Origin: Lytechinus variegatus
Lineage: Eukaryota > Echinodermata > Echinoidea > Temnopleuroida > Toxopneustidae
NCBI RefSeq assembly: GCF_018143015.1
Contig: NC_054742.1
Location: 55,685,195 to 55,749,194 of the forward strand
DNA: 64,000 nt
Direction: 5' to 3'
The notes beneath the pieces were generated by a model. It saw nothing but the letters and a program-made list of their open reading frames with translations. It was not told the origin of the DNA and ran no database searches. Within the stretch, counting starts at the first letter, position 1. Each line of letters starts with the position of its first letter. Positions 22,281-35,000 of the stretch are shown here, piece by piece. Both the position numbers and the translations under genes were made by a program.

Positions 22281-22785
22281 GTTGATCTGAAATGAATCTT
22301 AAGATTGTGCAATAATTCAGACGCCAGAATCATGATGCATGAAATAAAAACCCAGCGTTTTCAAATAATTTTAGCGCAATTACGCGATTAAAGACTATGT
22401 AGTGTTATTCCTTGTGCCTTCTCTCCAAAGCGTATTTTTATGGAATTTAATCAGATAATAAAATTCTGACAATGACCATAACACACTGGAGTAAAATGTG
22501 CCTAAATTTGTTTGGCGTATATTAAGGCTAGTCCTGGGCAATTAATCACCATTAAGCCTGCAATATCACCGAATTCAGGCGATCGAATACCCATTACAAA
22601 ATTGATCAGTTATCCGACAATGATGAAAAAGGGAGTTGATAATAAATTTCATTATTTCCACCCCATACAATGTGTCTATTACTATTATACCAAAATGTAG
22701 TATCTATTATGTTGATGACGGCCGCATGATTAAATGGACATGATTGTTGACGTTACATGGGCGTGAAACATTCAGAAAATATCAA
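22281..22785. other. Intergenic, nothing recognised
   Basis: No gene, RNA or repeat boundary can be supported in this AT-rich stretch. Confidence 0.3.
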
Positions 22786-23310
22786 AGGGGGTACTCCAGG
22801 CTTAAAAATAACATAAATTGAACAGATAAAGAATAATCAGACAAACAGAACATTGAAAATTTCAACAAAATCGGACAAAGAATAATTAGGTTATGACTTT
22901 CTAACGGATTTCATTAGTTCGGTGAAACACTTATTGAGCAAACTGATGATGTCATATTCCCATTTGTTCTTTTGTATTTCATGACATGAATTTTTGTCAA
23001 TTAAATTTTTTTTCTCCAAGAATTAATACAAAGATTAGTAACTGATGTAAGGTATTTCATAGCTGCTACTTAAATACTAAAATACATTATAAGCACATCT
23101 ATATAAATATGAAATAATTATGATTAATGTTTAACATAAGAAAAAGAAAAGTTGGGGATGTGACGTCATTTTAAAGTTCAATAACTCAGTTATTTGTTAT
23201 CAGATTTTCATGAAATTTTCACCATGATCGTTCTCGGTAAATTTTCCTTTATTTATTCAGACATGAATACCTTAGCCCGGAGAGCCTCATATAAGGTATA
23301 CTTGTTTGAT
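22786..23310. repeat. Divergent member of the 'CTCCGGGCTTAAA' foldback family
   Basis: Begins GGGGGTACTCCAGGCTTAAA and ends TTAGCCCGGAGAGCC, an imperfect inverted repeat. The interior shares GATGATGTCATATTCCCATTTG and TTATCAGATTTTCATGAAAT type phrases with the copies at 26990-27556 and 27551-27780. Confidence 0.6.
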
Positions 23311-23635
23311 CATGTTGATGATTATGTGGCAATACCATAAGCCTAGGTTGAAGTCCAAACATATAGATACTGGCCAAAAATGTTTTATACATTGTTCGCT
23401 ATGCATGCAGATCATGAATGCCAAAGTGCCTGTACTGTGATAAGTTTAAGGCGGAATGAATTGTATTTTTACTTGTACGAATTTATCTATATTTTGAAAG
23501 ATTGGGTAATATCATCGTATACAGGCCTCGCTCACTAAGCCCCATTTGTCATTTATACAGGCTGGCCATATAGGTCGTCAGAAACTACTTTTCCTATCTA
23601 AAGAACTAGATCAGTAATAATGATAATAATTACAA

Positions 23636-23700
23636 TTCTTATATAGCGCTTTTCATGAGATCCATCTCAAAGCGCTTTACAATGTAGAACATGTAAAATA
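23636..23700. repeat. Dispersed 'TATATAGCGCTTTT...CAAAGCGCTTTAC' repeat
   Basis: TTATATAGCGCTTTTCATGA followed by ATCTCAAAGCGCTTTACA, a short hairpin-forming motif pair I have seen as a widespread repeat in marine invertebrate genomes (recollection, unverified). Confidence 0.45.
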
Positions 23701-23759
23701 TTTGATTTGATTTATTCATTTCCAATAACAAAAGTATAATTTTCATTCAAGTGTAATAA

Positions 23760-23988
23760 TTTTTTCTCAGCATAACATAAACATAAGCAAATGACATAAT
23801 GAATAACATATGCATAATATACATTCTAACAATCTAATTGAAATATAATTATAGCTGATGATTTTTTTATTGTTATTAAAACAAATAGCAGAAATATATA
23901 TCGACATAATACATTTTGAAATCATTGGGAGACTTCCCAAGAAATTTTGATTTGCAGAACGAAGGGACCTGCTGGGAGTGCATTCCTG
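23760..23988. repeat. Dispersed repeat split by the outer transposon (left part; right part about 25894-26010)
   Basis: GAAATTTTGATTTGCAGAACG and the following GGGACCTGCTGG.. match 26162-26210 (GAAATTTTGATTTCCAGAAC), and the right flank GGGATATTTTGGAGAATGTCC matches 26225-26245. This second copy is uninterrupted and so serves as an empty-site reference for the element at 23989-25893. Confidence 0.65.
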
Positions 23989-25893
23989 CACTGTAAAAAC
24001 TGTGGTGTTAAAACTGACACCAACTGGTGTTAATACAGGACCACACCCTGCAGTGGCGTAGCTACGGGGGGGGGGGGCTGGGGGGCACGTGCCCCCCCCC
24101 CCGAGATTTGGTGTGCCCCCCCCTCCAGAAAAAAAATGGCAGAGCAAAGAAAAAGGAGAAAGAAGAAAAGAAAAAAGGAAAAAGAAGAAGAAAGACAGAA
24201 GACAAAAAAGATCGAAGAGGAAAATAAGATTTAGATTTATTTATTTCCGTTCAACAATTTTTCAAAATACAATCAAAGTAACAATACATATTCAATATAA
24301 TAGATATTACAGACAAATCAATGACATTTCGTAACCACTGTTGAATATGAATTAATCAAAACTACAATTTGTTGCAGTAATTTTATCAATGAAAAGAAAC
24401 AAGAAATGAACGGAGGGACTTGCCAAGAAAAGCAAAAGCTTGTAAAGAAGGCAAGCCCCTAAACTTAGTTTCAATGCTAACTATAAACAAACTATAAAGA
24501 AGACAAACTTAAAACAAGTTATCCACAAAATGTAAAAATAAAACGAATAAGAGGAGGAAGACGAGTGAATGAAATAATGTGAGGGGAAGACTTGCAAAAA
24601 AAAATATTTCATGTTACAAGAAATTTTTGCTTGCGCTTCGCGCCAGAATTTCCTTCTTGCTCAATAGGCTGATATGGAGCAAGTTTTGAAGTCAATATAG
24701 AAAACATATTTTAGCTCGGACATCGAGCTTTCATAATTTTATTTTCATTTATAAATTTAAGTGCTCTGTAAAATGTCCGTTTTATGGTCTACATACCAGC
24801 ATTTTAAGTTCACGCTGCGTGGTTACATTGTTTGATTTGCCAAGTTCATATCGTGTACGTGTATTCCATAATGTTCCATTTATTTAGAATACCCAGATTC
24901 TAGGTCTAAATCTCAAACATGCACGATAGCCTGCGTGCTCTTTATTTAAAATGTACTTAAATTATCTAGTTTCACATGAGAATATCAATAATTGTCTGCT
25001 CACGCTTCACGATCGCACTATCAATGATACCCAATTAACTATATCCTATTTATGATTTACAAAATATGAATAGAGTGTCCTGCTTTTAGGTCTAAAATCT
25101 CGATTTTCTTCCTCTCGCGCTTCGCGCTCGCATCATTGTTTAGTTACACACCTATCACATTTATTAATACAAAAAGTGCTTAGAATGACAGTTTTTTAGG
25201 TCGGAATGTCAAAAAAAATTGCTCGCGCTTCGCGATCGCATTATTGAAATATATACCGTCTTCGTGGGTAACTGCATGCAAGCAGTCCTTAACAGGTTCC
25301 TTTTCGATAATGCTAGAAAAGTTAATACAAATTTCTGCTTGTGCTTGGCGTTGGCAGTAACCATCTACTTACATACGAATCTTGTTCAGGATCAAACATA
25401 ACATTGACCAGAATATTACATTCGGACAAAATATATGAAAGTAAAAAAATTAAAAAAAGCGCTCGCGCTTCGCGCTCGCACTTTTTATAAGGCTTATGAA
25501 TTCATTTCATGTTTATGTTGTTTTATACAAGAATAAAACTAAGAAGTGACTGATCGGGAAAATATAGGTGAAGATAATTTTGGGCCCCGTACCCTATTGG
25601 CGAAAGTCGGATCCGCCCTTGTGACACATACACACACACCAGAAAAAATGGCCGGTGCCCCCCCCTGAAAAAGCAAGGACCCCCAGTGTCTCCCCAGGAA
25701 AAAAATCCTAGCTACCCCACTGACACCCTGAGGTGTTAAAATTACACCCTAAAGATTGAACATAACACCAAAGAGTGTAAATGTAACAACCAAAGGTGTT
25801 GTAATAACACCTACAGGTGTAAAACTAACACCACCAAATTGACACCGGTGTAAAATTCTATGTACACCGGTTAACACCACAGTTTTTGCTGTG
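23989..25893. mobile_element. Outer DNA transposon with CTGTGGTGTTAA inverted ends
   Basis: The left end CACTGTAAAAACTGTGGTG and right end CACCACAGTTTTTGCTGTG are inverted copies with two mismatches. The interior repeats ACACCNNNNGGTGT-like motifs (ACACCAACTGGTGT, ACACCTACAGGTGT). No transposase ORF remains. Superfamily unresolved: the site duplication is at most 2 bp (TG) or absent by comparison with 26160-26250. It hosts the hAT-like insertion at 24051-25722. Confidence 0.75.
24051..25722. mobile_element. hAT-like non-autonomous transposon, perfect 8-bp target duplication
   Basis: Ends CAGTGGCGTAGCTA and TAGCTACCCCACTG are inverted (one mismatch). The flanks are ACACCCTG on both sides (24043-24050 and 25723-25730), an 8-bp duplication as expected for hAT. 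There is no transposase. The interior carries repeated GCTCGCGCTTCGCGCTCGC-like palindromic motifs (about 24630, 25003, 25113, 25222, 25457), spaced roughly 110-120 bp in the later part, plus purine-rich sequence near the left end. Confidence 0.88.
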
Positions 25894-26010
25894 TGGATTG
25901 TTTATGAGGGATATTTTGGAGAATGTCCATGAATGAAGATACATAAACAAAAGTGAATTAGAAATTGAATTACAAATAAATAAAGATATCGAGGGCGTTG
26001 TAAATGGGGC

Positions 26011-26989
26011 ATTTTTTAAGATATAACTTTTAATTGGATTTGAACAATGTTATATTGGGGATACAACGAAAGGAAGCTGGACGAGTATTCCAAGGAAGTG
26101 TGGCAGGACTTGAAAAGGACCTATCAACAAAAGATCATAGTTTTTGCTTTTATGACAGTTAAGAAATTTTGATTTCCAGAACAGAGGGACCTACTGGAGG
26201 TGTATGCCTAGATTAATTTAGAGAGATATTTTGGAGCATGTCCACGAAGAGATTTGAATGTTAGGAGTAGAATTTTGAATTGTATATGAAATTGGATGGG
26301 AAACAAGTCAAAATTTTAAAAGTAGGTGTTGTCTGGTAATGTTTTTTAGCGAGGGAAACTAGGCAGGCTGCTGAGTTTTTTATTCTCTGCAGCTTTGAAA
26401 TATCCTTTTCTAGAATTCCATGGAGCAGGCTAAATTGCAACTGCAAAGAAGTGAACTAATATATGCATGAATAAGGACTTCAGTATGATCGGTATTTAGT
26501 ATAGGCCTACGAATTTTACAAATTTTTCTTCGGGCGAAGGATGCTTTACGACAGATAAAGCATCCCCATGTTCACATGGGGACGCATCGAAAGATTTTTA
26601 TTTAACAAAAAACACCAATACTAAGTAAGCGACCGTTTTAGAGGGATGCAAATGAACATTTGCAATTTGAATTGCAGGTAGTTCAGGGGTATGTCTACGA
26701 TGGGAGGATAGATGCAGGACTTTGTGGTTTTTTGCCTTAAATCTTATTATGAAGAATACATTAAGATAGGCCTTAATATTAACTTCCTGCATGGGTGCAA
26801 TACTTTTTCGTTTATTAGAACATATTATTTAATCACATAAATAAATTGTTCACTTTCTATTCGATATTACCGGTATATCTATCAGTTTAACCGGTAACTC
26901 TGATTTTATATCAAATTTTCACTAACAACTGTTGCGTCAGATTTGACTGTGGGTGTTAGATCATGGAGCTAAAAGTGGTTTAGTGTTTA
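26011..26989. other. Intergenic; contains uninterrupted copy of a dispersed repeat
   Basis: About 26160-26450 is a second copy of the repeat at 23760-23988. GCATCCCCATGTTCACATGGGGACGC (26561-26586) can form a short hairpin. No gene. Confidence 0.4.
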
Positions 26990-27556
26990 AAGGGATGGTC
27001 CAGGTTGAAAGTATGTATAGCTTAATAAATATATAGAGTAGAATTCATTTAGCAAAATGCTGAAAATTTCATCAATATCAGATAGCAAATAAAATATTAT
27101 TGAATTTCAAAGTTTAGCAATATTTTTTTAAAACAGTCGTTATGAATATTCATTAGGTGGGCTGATGATGTCACATTTCAGTGTTCTTTTGTATTTTATT
27201 ATATGAAATTAGATAATTCAAATTTTTTCCTCCAAGAACTAGAAAAATTGGATTGGCAACTGATTTAGTGCATTAGATATTTATTGCTGCAACTTATTTC
27301 ATTATAAAAGAGACATATTTATTCACACAGATATGATTTTATGTAATTACATACTCGGAAAACGGAAAGTGGAGATGTGACATATCAGCCCACCCAATGA
27401 ATTTTCATGATGACTGTTTTCACAAAATATTGCTAAACTTAACACTTCAATGATTTTGTTATCAGATTTTGAGGAAATTTTCGGCATGACTGCTCAGTGA
27501 ATTCTACTCTATGTATTAAGATATAAATATTAATTTAGCCCGGACCATCCCTTTAA
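26990..27556. mobile_element. Foldback element with TTTAAAGGGATGGTCC ends
   Basis: The left end TTTAAAGGGATGGTCC and right end GGACCATCCCTTTAAA are perfect complements. Pairing extends inward through TAGAGTAGAATTCA / TGAATTCTACTCTA and GATGTCACAT-type blocks. No coding capacity. Another family member abuts it on the right. Confidence 0.85.
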
Positions 27557-27780
27557 AGGGATGCTCCGGCTTGAAAAAATTAATGTCTAAAATTAATAGC
27601 GTAAGTGTCACAGAGCAAAATACATAAATTTTCATCAAAATCTGATGATTAATAGCGAGTTATGGCATTTTAAATTTTAGTAATAACGGCCTGTGAAATA
27701 GTATGCACCTCATCATGAATATTCAATAGATGGCCTCATGATGTCATATCCCCATTTTCCCTTCTTGTGATATTACATGC
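27551..27780. repeat. Left part of another foldback family member, cut by a hAT-like end
   Basis: Starts AAGGGATGCTCCGGCTTGAA and runs through CATCAAAATCTGATG and GATGTCATATCCCC, then stops at CAGTGGCGGAACAGG (27781). The missing right half was not found. Confidence 0.6.
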
Positions 27781-28350
27781 CAGTGGCGGAACAGGCGGGG
27801 CAGGCTGCCCCCCCCCCCCCCCCTTGGCGGATTTCACCGGGAAAAAAAACGAGAAAAGCCGGAGGGAAAAAGAAAGGGCAGAGAAAGGAAAGGCCGGGGA
27901 AAAGAGGAAAGTAGAAACAAAGTAAAGGGAAATGGAAAAGGTGAAACGAAAACTTAAAAAAAAGGAAAACGGAAGGAAAGCGGGAAAAGAAACGAATGAA
28001 GAACATGTGAAAAAGAACAAATCATTCCGAAATAGCCCTACTGTACATTATCATGATTAAGAAAGGGAAATGAATGAAAAGATGACAAAATGGCAAACAA
28101 AAGCGGGAAATGAAGGTAGGATGGAATGAGCCAAAATGCTAAATTGAAAAAACAAAGAAAATGGACAAGAAAAATAAAGTAAGAATAACTTAAAACATGA
28201 CTGGGCTGCCGGGATTGAAAATAAAGAACGAGAAGAAAGAAGGACTGCATATAAAACTGTGTTTACAAGCTTGCTAAACACACAAAAAAAGAATAAAACA
28301 ACAAATGCATGCATATATGATTTAATTTAAAAGGAGAACCGAAAGGATCT
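27781..28350. repeat. hAT-like terminus followed by purine-rich tract
   Basis: CAGTGGCGGAACAGGCGGGG begins like the hAT-like ends at 24051 and 15940. Then come a C17-like run (27811-27825) and 200 bp of A/G-rich sequence similar in composition to the left interior of 24051-25722. The minus-strand ORFs are low-complexity. The right end is not found. Confidence 0.45.
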
Positions 28351-28599
28351 ACACCATCGTCATGTTCTTTTTTTTCGTCTTCATTATTGATCGCGGTTGA
28401 TGGCTAAAGGGGCACAATAAATGCACCCTAATGTAACCTTCATGTGACCTTTTCTAAGCTGATGAGTCATTATCATGCTAAACATTAGTCTTGACTACTA
28501 TTATATCCCTAGCAATTTAACAAAAAATGCAAATATAATAATGGAATTATGATTCCCGATACGAATAATGAATGTACTACTGATAGTAAATAAATAACC

Positions 28600-28690
28600 T
28601 GTCGAATGGTTGATCCAGGGGGTCGATCTTACTATGGAGCTAAAGCACACGCATTACACGTAACTGAGCTATCGGACGATGTCATTCAGT
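28600..28690 (-). repeat. Degenerate tRNA-derived SINE head
   Basis: On the minus strand TCCGATAGCTCAGTTACG resembles a tRNA D-arm with A box, followed by a poor B box (AGATCGACCCCCT). No clover-leaf can be closed. Confidence 0.4.
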
Positions 28691-28977
28691 CCACTCACGT
28701 GTATTTATCGTGTGGTCGACTACATTATTTTGAAAGGGCACCTATCCGTTGCCGCGCAAGCTTATAAGCTTTGAAACTTATCAAATTATCTGTTTAAGTT
28801 CTTATTTACATCAATTTTATAAAAATTATTAATATTTTATTCAATAAAATTACAAAAAATTGCAATTATTCTAAATTTATTAAATTATGTAAAATTAAAG
28901 ATCCAGTTTCAACCCATAAATAATGGTAGAGTCTAAAAGCCGGCATCAGCTGTGCGTTACCTTTGACCGAAACTCTG

Positions 28978-28987
28978 ATCATACCAC
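28978..28987 (+). promoter_or_regulatory. Possible sterol regulatory element
   Basis: ATCATACCAC differs at one position from the SREBP site pattern ATCACNCCAC and lies 100 bp before the MSMO1 start codon. Vertebrate MSMO1 is SREBP-regulated, so such a site is expected, but a 10-mer with one mismatch is weak evidence. Confidence 0.25.
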
Positions 28988-29086
28988 AACAAGGGATCAG
29001 TGATGTAACTGACTGAGGTGGAGTTCTTCATTCAAAAACTCAAAATATTACTCTCATTTCGTGATAACCGTGAATCTGAGCTGAAA

Positions 29087-32000
29087 ATGGCGGCTGAATC
29101 TGTGCTAAATGATCTCCCAATTATGGAGAATGGAACTGCCAGTGGAATGGGGGCTTTTGAGGAAGGATGGAGGTACATGACGGCAAATTATTCCAGGTTT
29201 CAAATCGCAACGTACATGTCGGCATGCCTTCATATCGTAAGTTCTAATGTCATTGATAGTTAAGTGAATATATTATTAGACCTTCTAATGATCTTGTTCT
29301 ATAAACCCTTACTATTACTGACCATGTTCTTTTCTCTTCTCTACCGTATTATTTATTTTACATACGGTATTTTGATTAAGTTTTTCTATTGATATGACGA
29401 TATGTCCTTTCTTTTGCTTATACATTGTCATGATCATGATGATTGTATTTCTATTTTTCTCTTTTTCTTCTATTCTCTTTGTGTTGTAATGTTAATATTG
29501 TCTTTGTTTTTGCTGTTCTTCTTATTCCTTTTCTTCCTCATCCCTTTTCTTCCGTAATTCTCCTTATCCTCCTCTTTTTTCTTCTATTCCTCTTCCTCCT
29601 TCTTTTCTTCTGCAATCTTGTACAGTGTATTATTGGTAAATAGTAAATTCTGAATTTTTCTTCATATTTTTTTAATATGTACATTGTAAATAGTATAATT
29701 TTTGTCTCACCTGCGAAGCAAAGTGAGACTATAGGCGCCGCTTTTCCGACGGCGGCGGCGACGGCGGCGGCGGCGGCGTCAACATCAAATCTTAACCTGA
29801 GGTTAATTTTTTGAAATGACATCATAACTTAGAAAGTATATGGACCTAGTTCATGAAACTTGGCCATAAGGTTAATCAAGTATTACTGAACATCCTATTA
29901 GAGTTTCATGTCACATGACCAAGGTCAGAGGTCATTTAGGGTCAATGAACTTAGACCATGTTGGAGGAATCAACATCGAAATCTTAACCTGTGGTTAAGT
30001 TTTTGAAATGTCATCATAACTTAGAAAATATATGGACCTAGTTCATGAAACTTGGACATAAGGTTAATCAAGTATCACTGAACATCCTGCATGAGTTTCA
30101 CGTCACATGACCAAGGTCAAAGGTCATTTAGGGTCAATGAACTTTGGCCGAATTGGAGATATCTGTTGAATTCCCATCATAACTTTGAAAATTTATGGAT
30201 CTGATTCATGAAACTTGGACATAATAGTAATCAAGCATCACTGAAAATTTTGTGCAAGTTTCAGGTCTCATGATTAAGGTCAAAGGTCATTAGGGTCAAT
30301 GAACTTTGGCCGAATCGGGGGTATCTGTTGAATTACCATCATAACTTTGGAAGTTTATTGGGCTAGTTCATTAAACTTGGACATTAGAGTAATCAAGTAT
30401 CACTGAACATCCTGTGCACATTTCAGGTCACATGACCAAGGTCAAAGGTCAATGAACTTTGGCCGAATTGGGTGTATCTGTTGAATTACCATCATAACTT
30501 TGAAAGTTTATGGATCTGATTCATGAAACTTGTACATAAGAGTAATCAAGTATCACTGAATATCCTGTTTGAGTTTCACGTCACATGATCATGGTCAAAG
30601 GTCATGTAAGGTCAATGAACTTTGGCCATGTTGGGGTTTTTTGGTGAATAACCATCATATCTCTGTAAGTTTATTGGTCTAGTTCATAAAAAGTGGACAT
30701 AAGAGTAACCATGTATCACTGAACATCTTGTGCGAGTTAGAGTAGTATTCAAAGTCAGCACTGCTGCTATATTGAACCGCGTGATGCAGGTGAGACGGCC
30801 AGAGGCATTCCACTTGTTCCATTTTATTATCGTTATTCTCCATGTTGAGGACCCCACTGACCTGAGTGACAATTCAGGATGTGGATCCCAGAACTTTGAC
30901 CTTTTAAAATGATCAGGGTTGGGTAATCCTGGATTTAGGGGACTAAAGACAGTCACTAAAATAAAAAAAAAATAGACTTTCGAATTTGCAAGCTCCCTCA
31001 AATATTCATGCAATTGTAGTTTTGCCCTTGATGTCATTGTTTTTTTTTCATATTTTCTATTTTTGCAGTGCACCTATTTCATCTTCTGCACCCCTGCATT
31101 CATCTTCCAGTTTTTCCGCTTCATGGACCGGTACAAGATACAGCAGGTAAGAATGATTGCAGAAAAATATATCTGTGTTGAGTTTTCAAACATTTTTCTT
31201 TTTCCTTCTACTCATACACACACAGAATGCCTGAGATACAGCAGAGAGGAGTAGTGAACATCTTGGCCTTGGAGGCCAAATCCCCTAATAAAAATTTGGG
31301 TCATGTATGGTATATATATATTTAAGTTTGATTTTGATAAAAATTGCTAAGTATATGAAAATTTAGGTACCCCCTGTATCAAGTACCTGTGCTGGTGCTA
31401 AGATATTGATCTGAGGGAATCAGAAATGTAAAAAAACATGACACACCAGTGACAGATCTTCATAGCCACCTTCATGTAACTTAAGTCCAGATAATGGCAA
31501 GATTATTTCCAAGTTTTTCAAACTTTTTTTCATGGAAAGATATTTGAATTTCTTTAACATTGCCGTCGCTGAAGAATTAAACCAAACGCGTGTGGATGAT
31601 ACAGTTTTAAGCTATTCTGAACCCTTTAAGCATTATGTAGGGATACTTAGGCCCAAGTTATTTTGTTTTTTTAGAAATTTAAACGCTTTTGTCATTGAGC
31701 GGCTTTGGTTAAACTGGGGAGAGGAGTATTTCACATTTCACGACAGCTTTCTTTTTAGAATAATAGGGTCAATTGATACTAATGGGTCTTTTCATGCAGA
31801 AAAAAGTAGAAATTGTCATTTTTGTGTGGTTTTTTTTTTGTTTCAAACAGGATAAACCAGCCACATGGGACCAGGAATGGAAGTGTTTCAAGCTTGTCAT
31901 TGCAAACCAAGTTCTGATCCAGACCCCGTTCTTCTCAGGGGCTTACTTCTACTGTCAGTACATGAATGTGCCCTTTGATTATGAATCCATGCCGGTTTGG

Positions 32001-35000
32001 TAAGTCTGCTGTTAGGAAAGAGCCCTTCTAATTTAGGTGTTGGTATTTGTCATTTTAATCCAAGCTGGGTTATCATCTTAGCTCCAACACTGATTGTTGG
32101 CATATGATATGAAAAAAAACAGGAGAGTAATACACATTATATAGTGTATCCAGCATTGACTATGATAAGAAATGTATGGTCCTGTGAACAAGCATTCAGT
32201 TTGGCTCATGAAATGTTTTGTAAGATCTGATACTGGATACGTGCCTACACTACATCAAATTCCCAACATTGAAGTTTTGGCATTCATCCCAGCACTAGTG
32301 ACCTACTACAAAGTATTCTCTTGCAAGTATTACTTAAACAAAGGAAGTACAGGACTACAGGTATATTTGCATAACCAAACCTTCTCTGAGACGAATATTC
32401 GCCAAGTCGGAGCAGTTTTTAAGACCAAATTATTCAAAAGATGTGATATTATAGTCAAATTTCTCCAAGTTCAAACAGGTTTCTGTGTTCCCACTACATG
32501 TATATACTAGCCTTGGGCTAAGTTTTGTGTAGATATTCTTCAATATCTATCAATTGCTCCTTTCCATAAGACATGGTGGTATTTGACATATATTTTTCTA
32601 TTTTATGTACAGAGTATTGTGCATTAGGGTCAATTTGTCTGGTTTTATTCTTGTCTACAGGTACATGACACTTGCCCAGTGCTTTGGAAGTTTAGTACTC
32701 GAGGATGCCTGGCATTACTTCCTACATAGATCCCTTCATCACAGAAGTATTTACAAGTACATCCATAAGATTCATCACAACTTCCAGGTAAGAAGATTAT
32801 TAATCATATTTTGAATATAATTTCAAATGTATGAAGGAGATATTAGTTAGTCTACCTGAGAGTATTATGTCCATCACCATTCTTGATTCCATTTAGTCTT
32901 AGCACCTAATAAAAGCAGTCAATTAGTTCGAACTGCATTGAATATGCAATCAAATTTACCGGATGCATTCTGTGCCAGCCAGGAATATATTTATTATATT
33001 TAATCCATTTGCTGAGAAAAAACCCCAACAAGACCAGTATAAGTATACACTTAACTACCAATGTGAAGTAGAAAATAACCATACATCGTTTTCCCCCGAC
33101 TATGCATATACATGTATGTATACAGGTAAACTTGCAGACGTCAAACAATCACCCAAGTAAAAGAAGTCTTAAGATAAGATTATACAAAGGATACTTTATT
33201 TACCTTTTCTCAGTCAAGCAGATGTATGTAGTGTTAATAGATTCCACTGAGGCAAAGTTACTTGTACGTTATTTCATGTTTACAGTGATACCATCATTTT
33301 CTATTCCATATAGGCTCCTTTTGGAATGGTAGCAGAATATGCTCATCCTCTTGAGACTATGAGTAAGTGTGGTAGTGTACAAATAGTACACATAGTACAC
33401 ATAATCAAGGACAGTAGTAAAAATTCATCACATAGGAGGATACCTTTGAAACAGTTCTAACATGCCCAAGGTGTATTCCGAGGGCATTTGGACTGTTTCA
33501 AAGTAACAACTCTGTGTGATTATTTTACTGCCTAAACAAAAATGATGTATATTATATGGTTTCTACATTGGCGATGTAGATCATTGTTATTTGATAAACC
33601 ATTCTCATCTCAAGTCAAAACAGAACTTCAACTAGCCATTTGCATATTTTCCTGATAGCTAAAAGTGAATGACGTCTCGTGATAGAACTCAAAAAGCAAA
33701 TTGGCAACTCTCTGTTTGAATTTTGTTGGTATCATGCATTTTGATTCATGTTATATCCGTGTGTCATGGAAATTAATAGAAAACTAACAGTGTTGCCAAT
33801 TGGAAGAGCAGATTATTTTTGAGCTCCTAAAAGTTACGACTTTTTATGGTTTAATTCTCAACATCCATTTCTGTGACCCTGGATATGTACAGCTCCCACC
33901 ATTGAACATAAATTACCCTTATTTTTATTTTCATGTCTTGGGGTGAAAATTAGATGCTGAGCTTCATGCCTTGAAGAAGATGAATTGTATCGATTTTAGA
34001 GTGCTTAGCGTCCCATTCAATCACCTGTTATTTGTACTTTGAAATGTCAGTGTGTGTTTAATTGCATTTTTATCTGATAACTTGAGACTAGCATGTGTTA
34101 AACAAGTTGATAAGAAAGTAAAGTGATGATAGGTTATTGCCATAATTGATGTTATATCCATGTGTGTGTCAATGACCTTTATTATCAGTATGAGGGTCAA
34201 TGACCATCATATGTATTATCAGGGTACTCTCATTTATGATATTGGTAAATGCTATCAAATTTTATTTGTATTCATCCGATGTTTTCTAAATGGTACATGA
34301 CTTTAAATAGTATATAAATAAATGGGGGCAAAACTGTTATAACAACCAGTTAACTAATTATACAGGTGTAAATGACGTGGGACATAGGTTGCAAAGAGTT
34401 CAGTATTAAAGTCATGCCTAAGTGCAGCTGCGCAATAATATTTAGTGTGTAATCTGATTGGTTGATACACAGTAGAAATCGTAGAATGCTTACCCTTAGC
34501 ATTATTTGACCAATGACCCTTTCTTTGGCTAAGTGATATATCCCTTTGTAGTTGAATTAGCACCTAAGAACATGTTTTTGTCATGCATGAAGTCATATGT
34601 TACTCTGCGAACAGCATTATGAAACAGTTTCATGACGTTTGCTTCAGTGACATTTGCGCCGCTGTAAAAAAATACAATGGCCAACTTCATCGCTGGATGT
34701 ACATGATATCCTATCCTAAACATAACCCTGAACCTAACACAATACCCTATTGCAACCCTAACCCTATTTCTTGGATGAAATTAAGCCCAGTGTAATTGTG
34801 GCTGGTGCTAATGTTGTTTCACCTTTGAAACACTAGCCAGACCATGCGATTTTCCCTGTGCAGCATGAATAAAAATTAAGAACATGATGTCGTGTCAGCA
34901 TTTATAAGCAAAAATGATTTTCTGTATTTTCATGAACAGTTCTTGGAATGGGTTTCATGTGGGGTATCCTCCTGTTCTGCAATCACCTGATCTTCCTGTG

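Noticed and set aside
31532..31855. 107-codon ORF in MSMO1 intron 2
   Set aside because: Ends at the intron 3' splice region, no recognisable domain, flanked by confirmed exon junctions.
32172..32510. 112-codon ORF in MSMO1 intron 3
   Set aside because: No family resemblance and no splice signals; the exon 3 to exon 4 junction is clean without it.
34730..34765. Interstitial telomere repeat (CCCTAA)
   Set aside because: Only two adjacent CCCTAA units inside a dispersed repeat.
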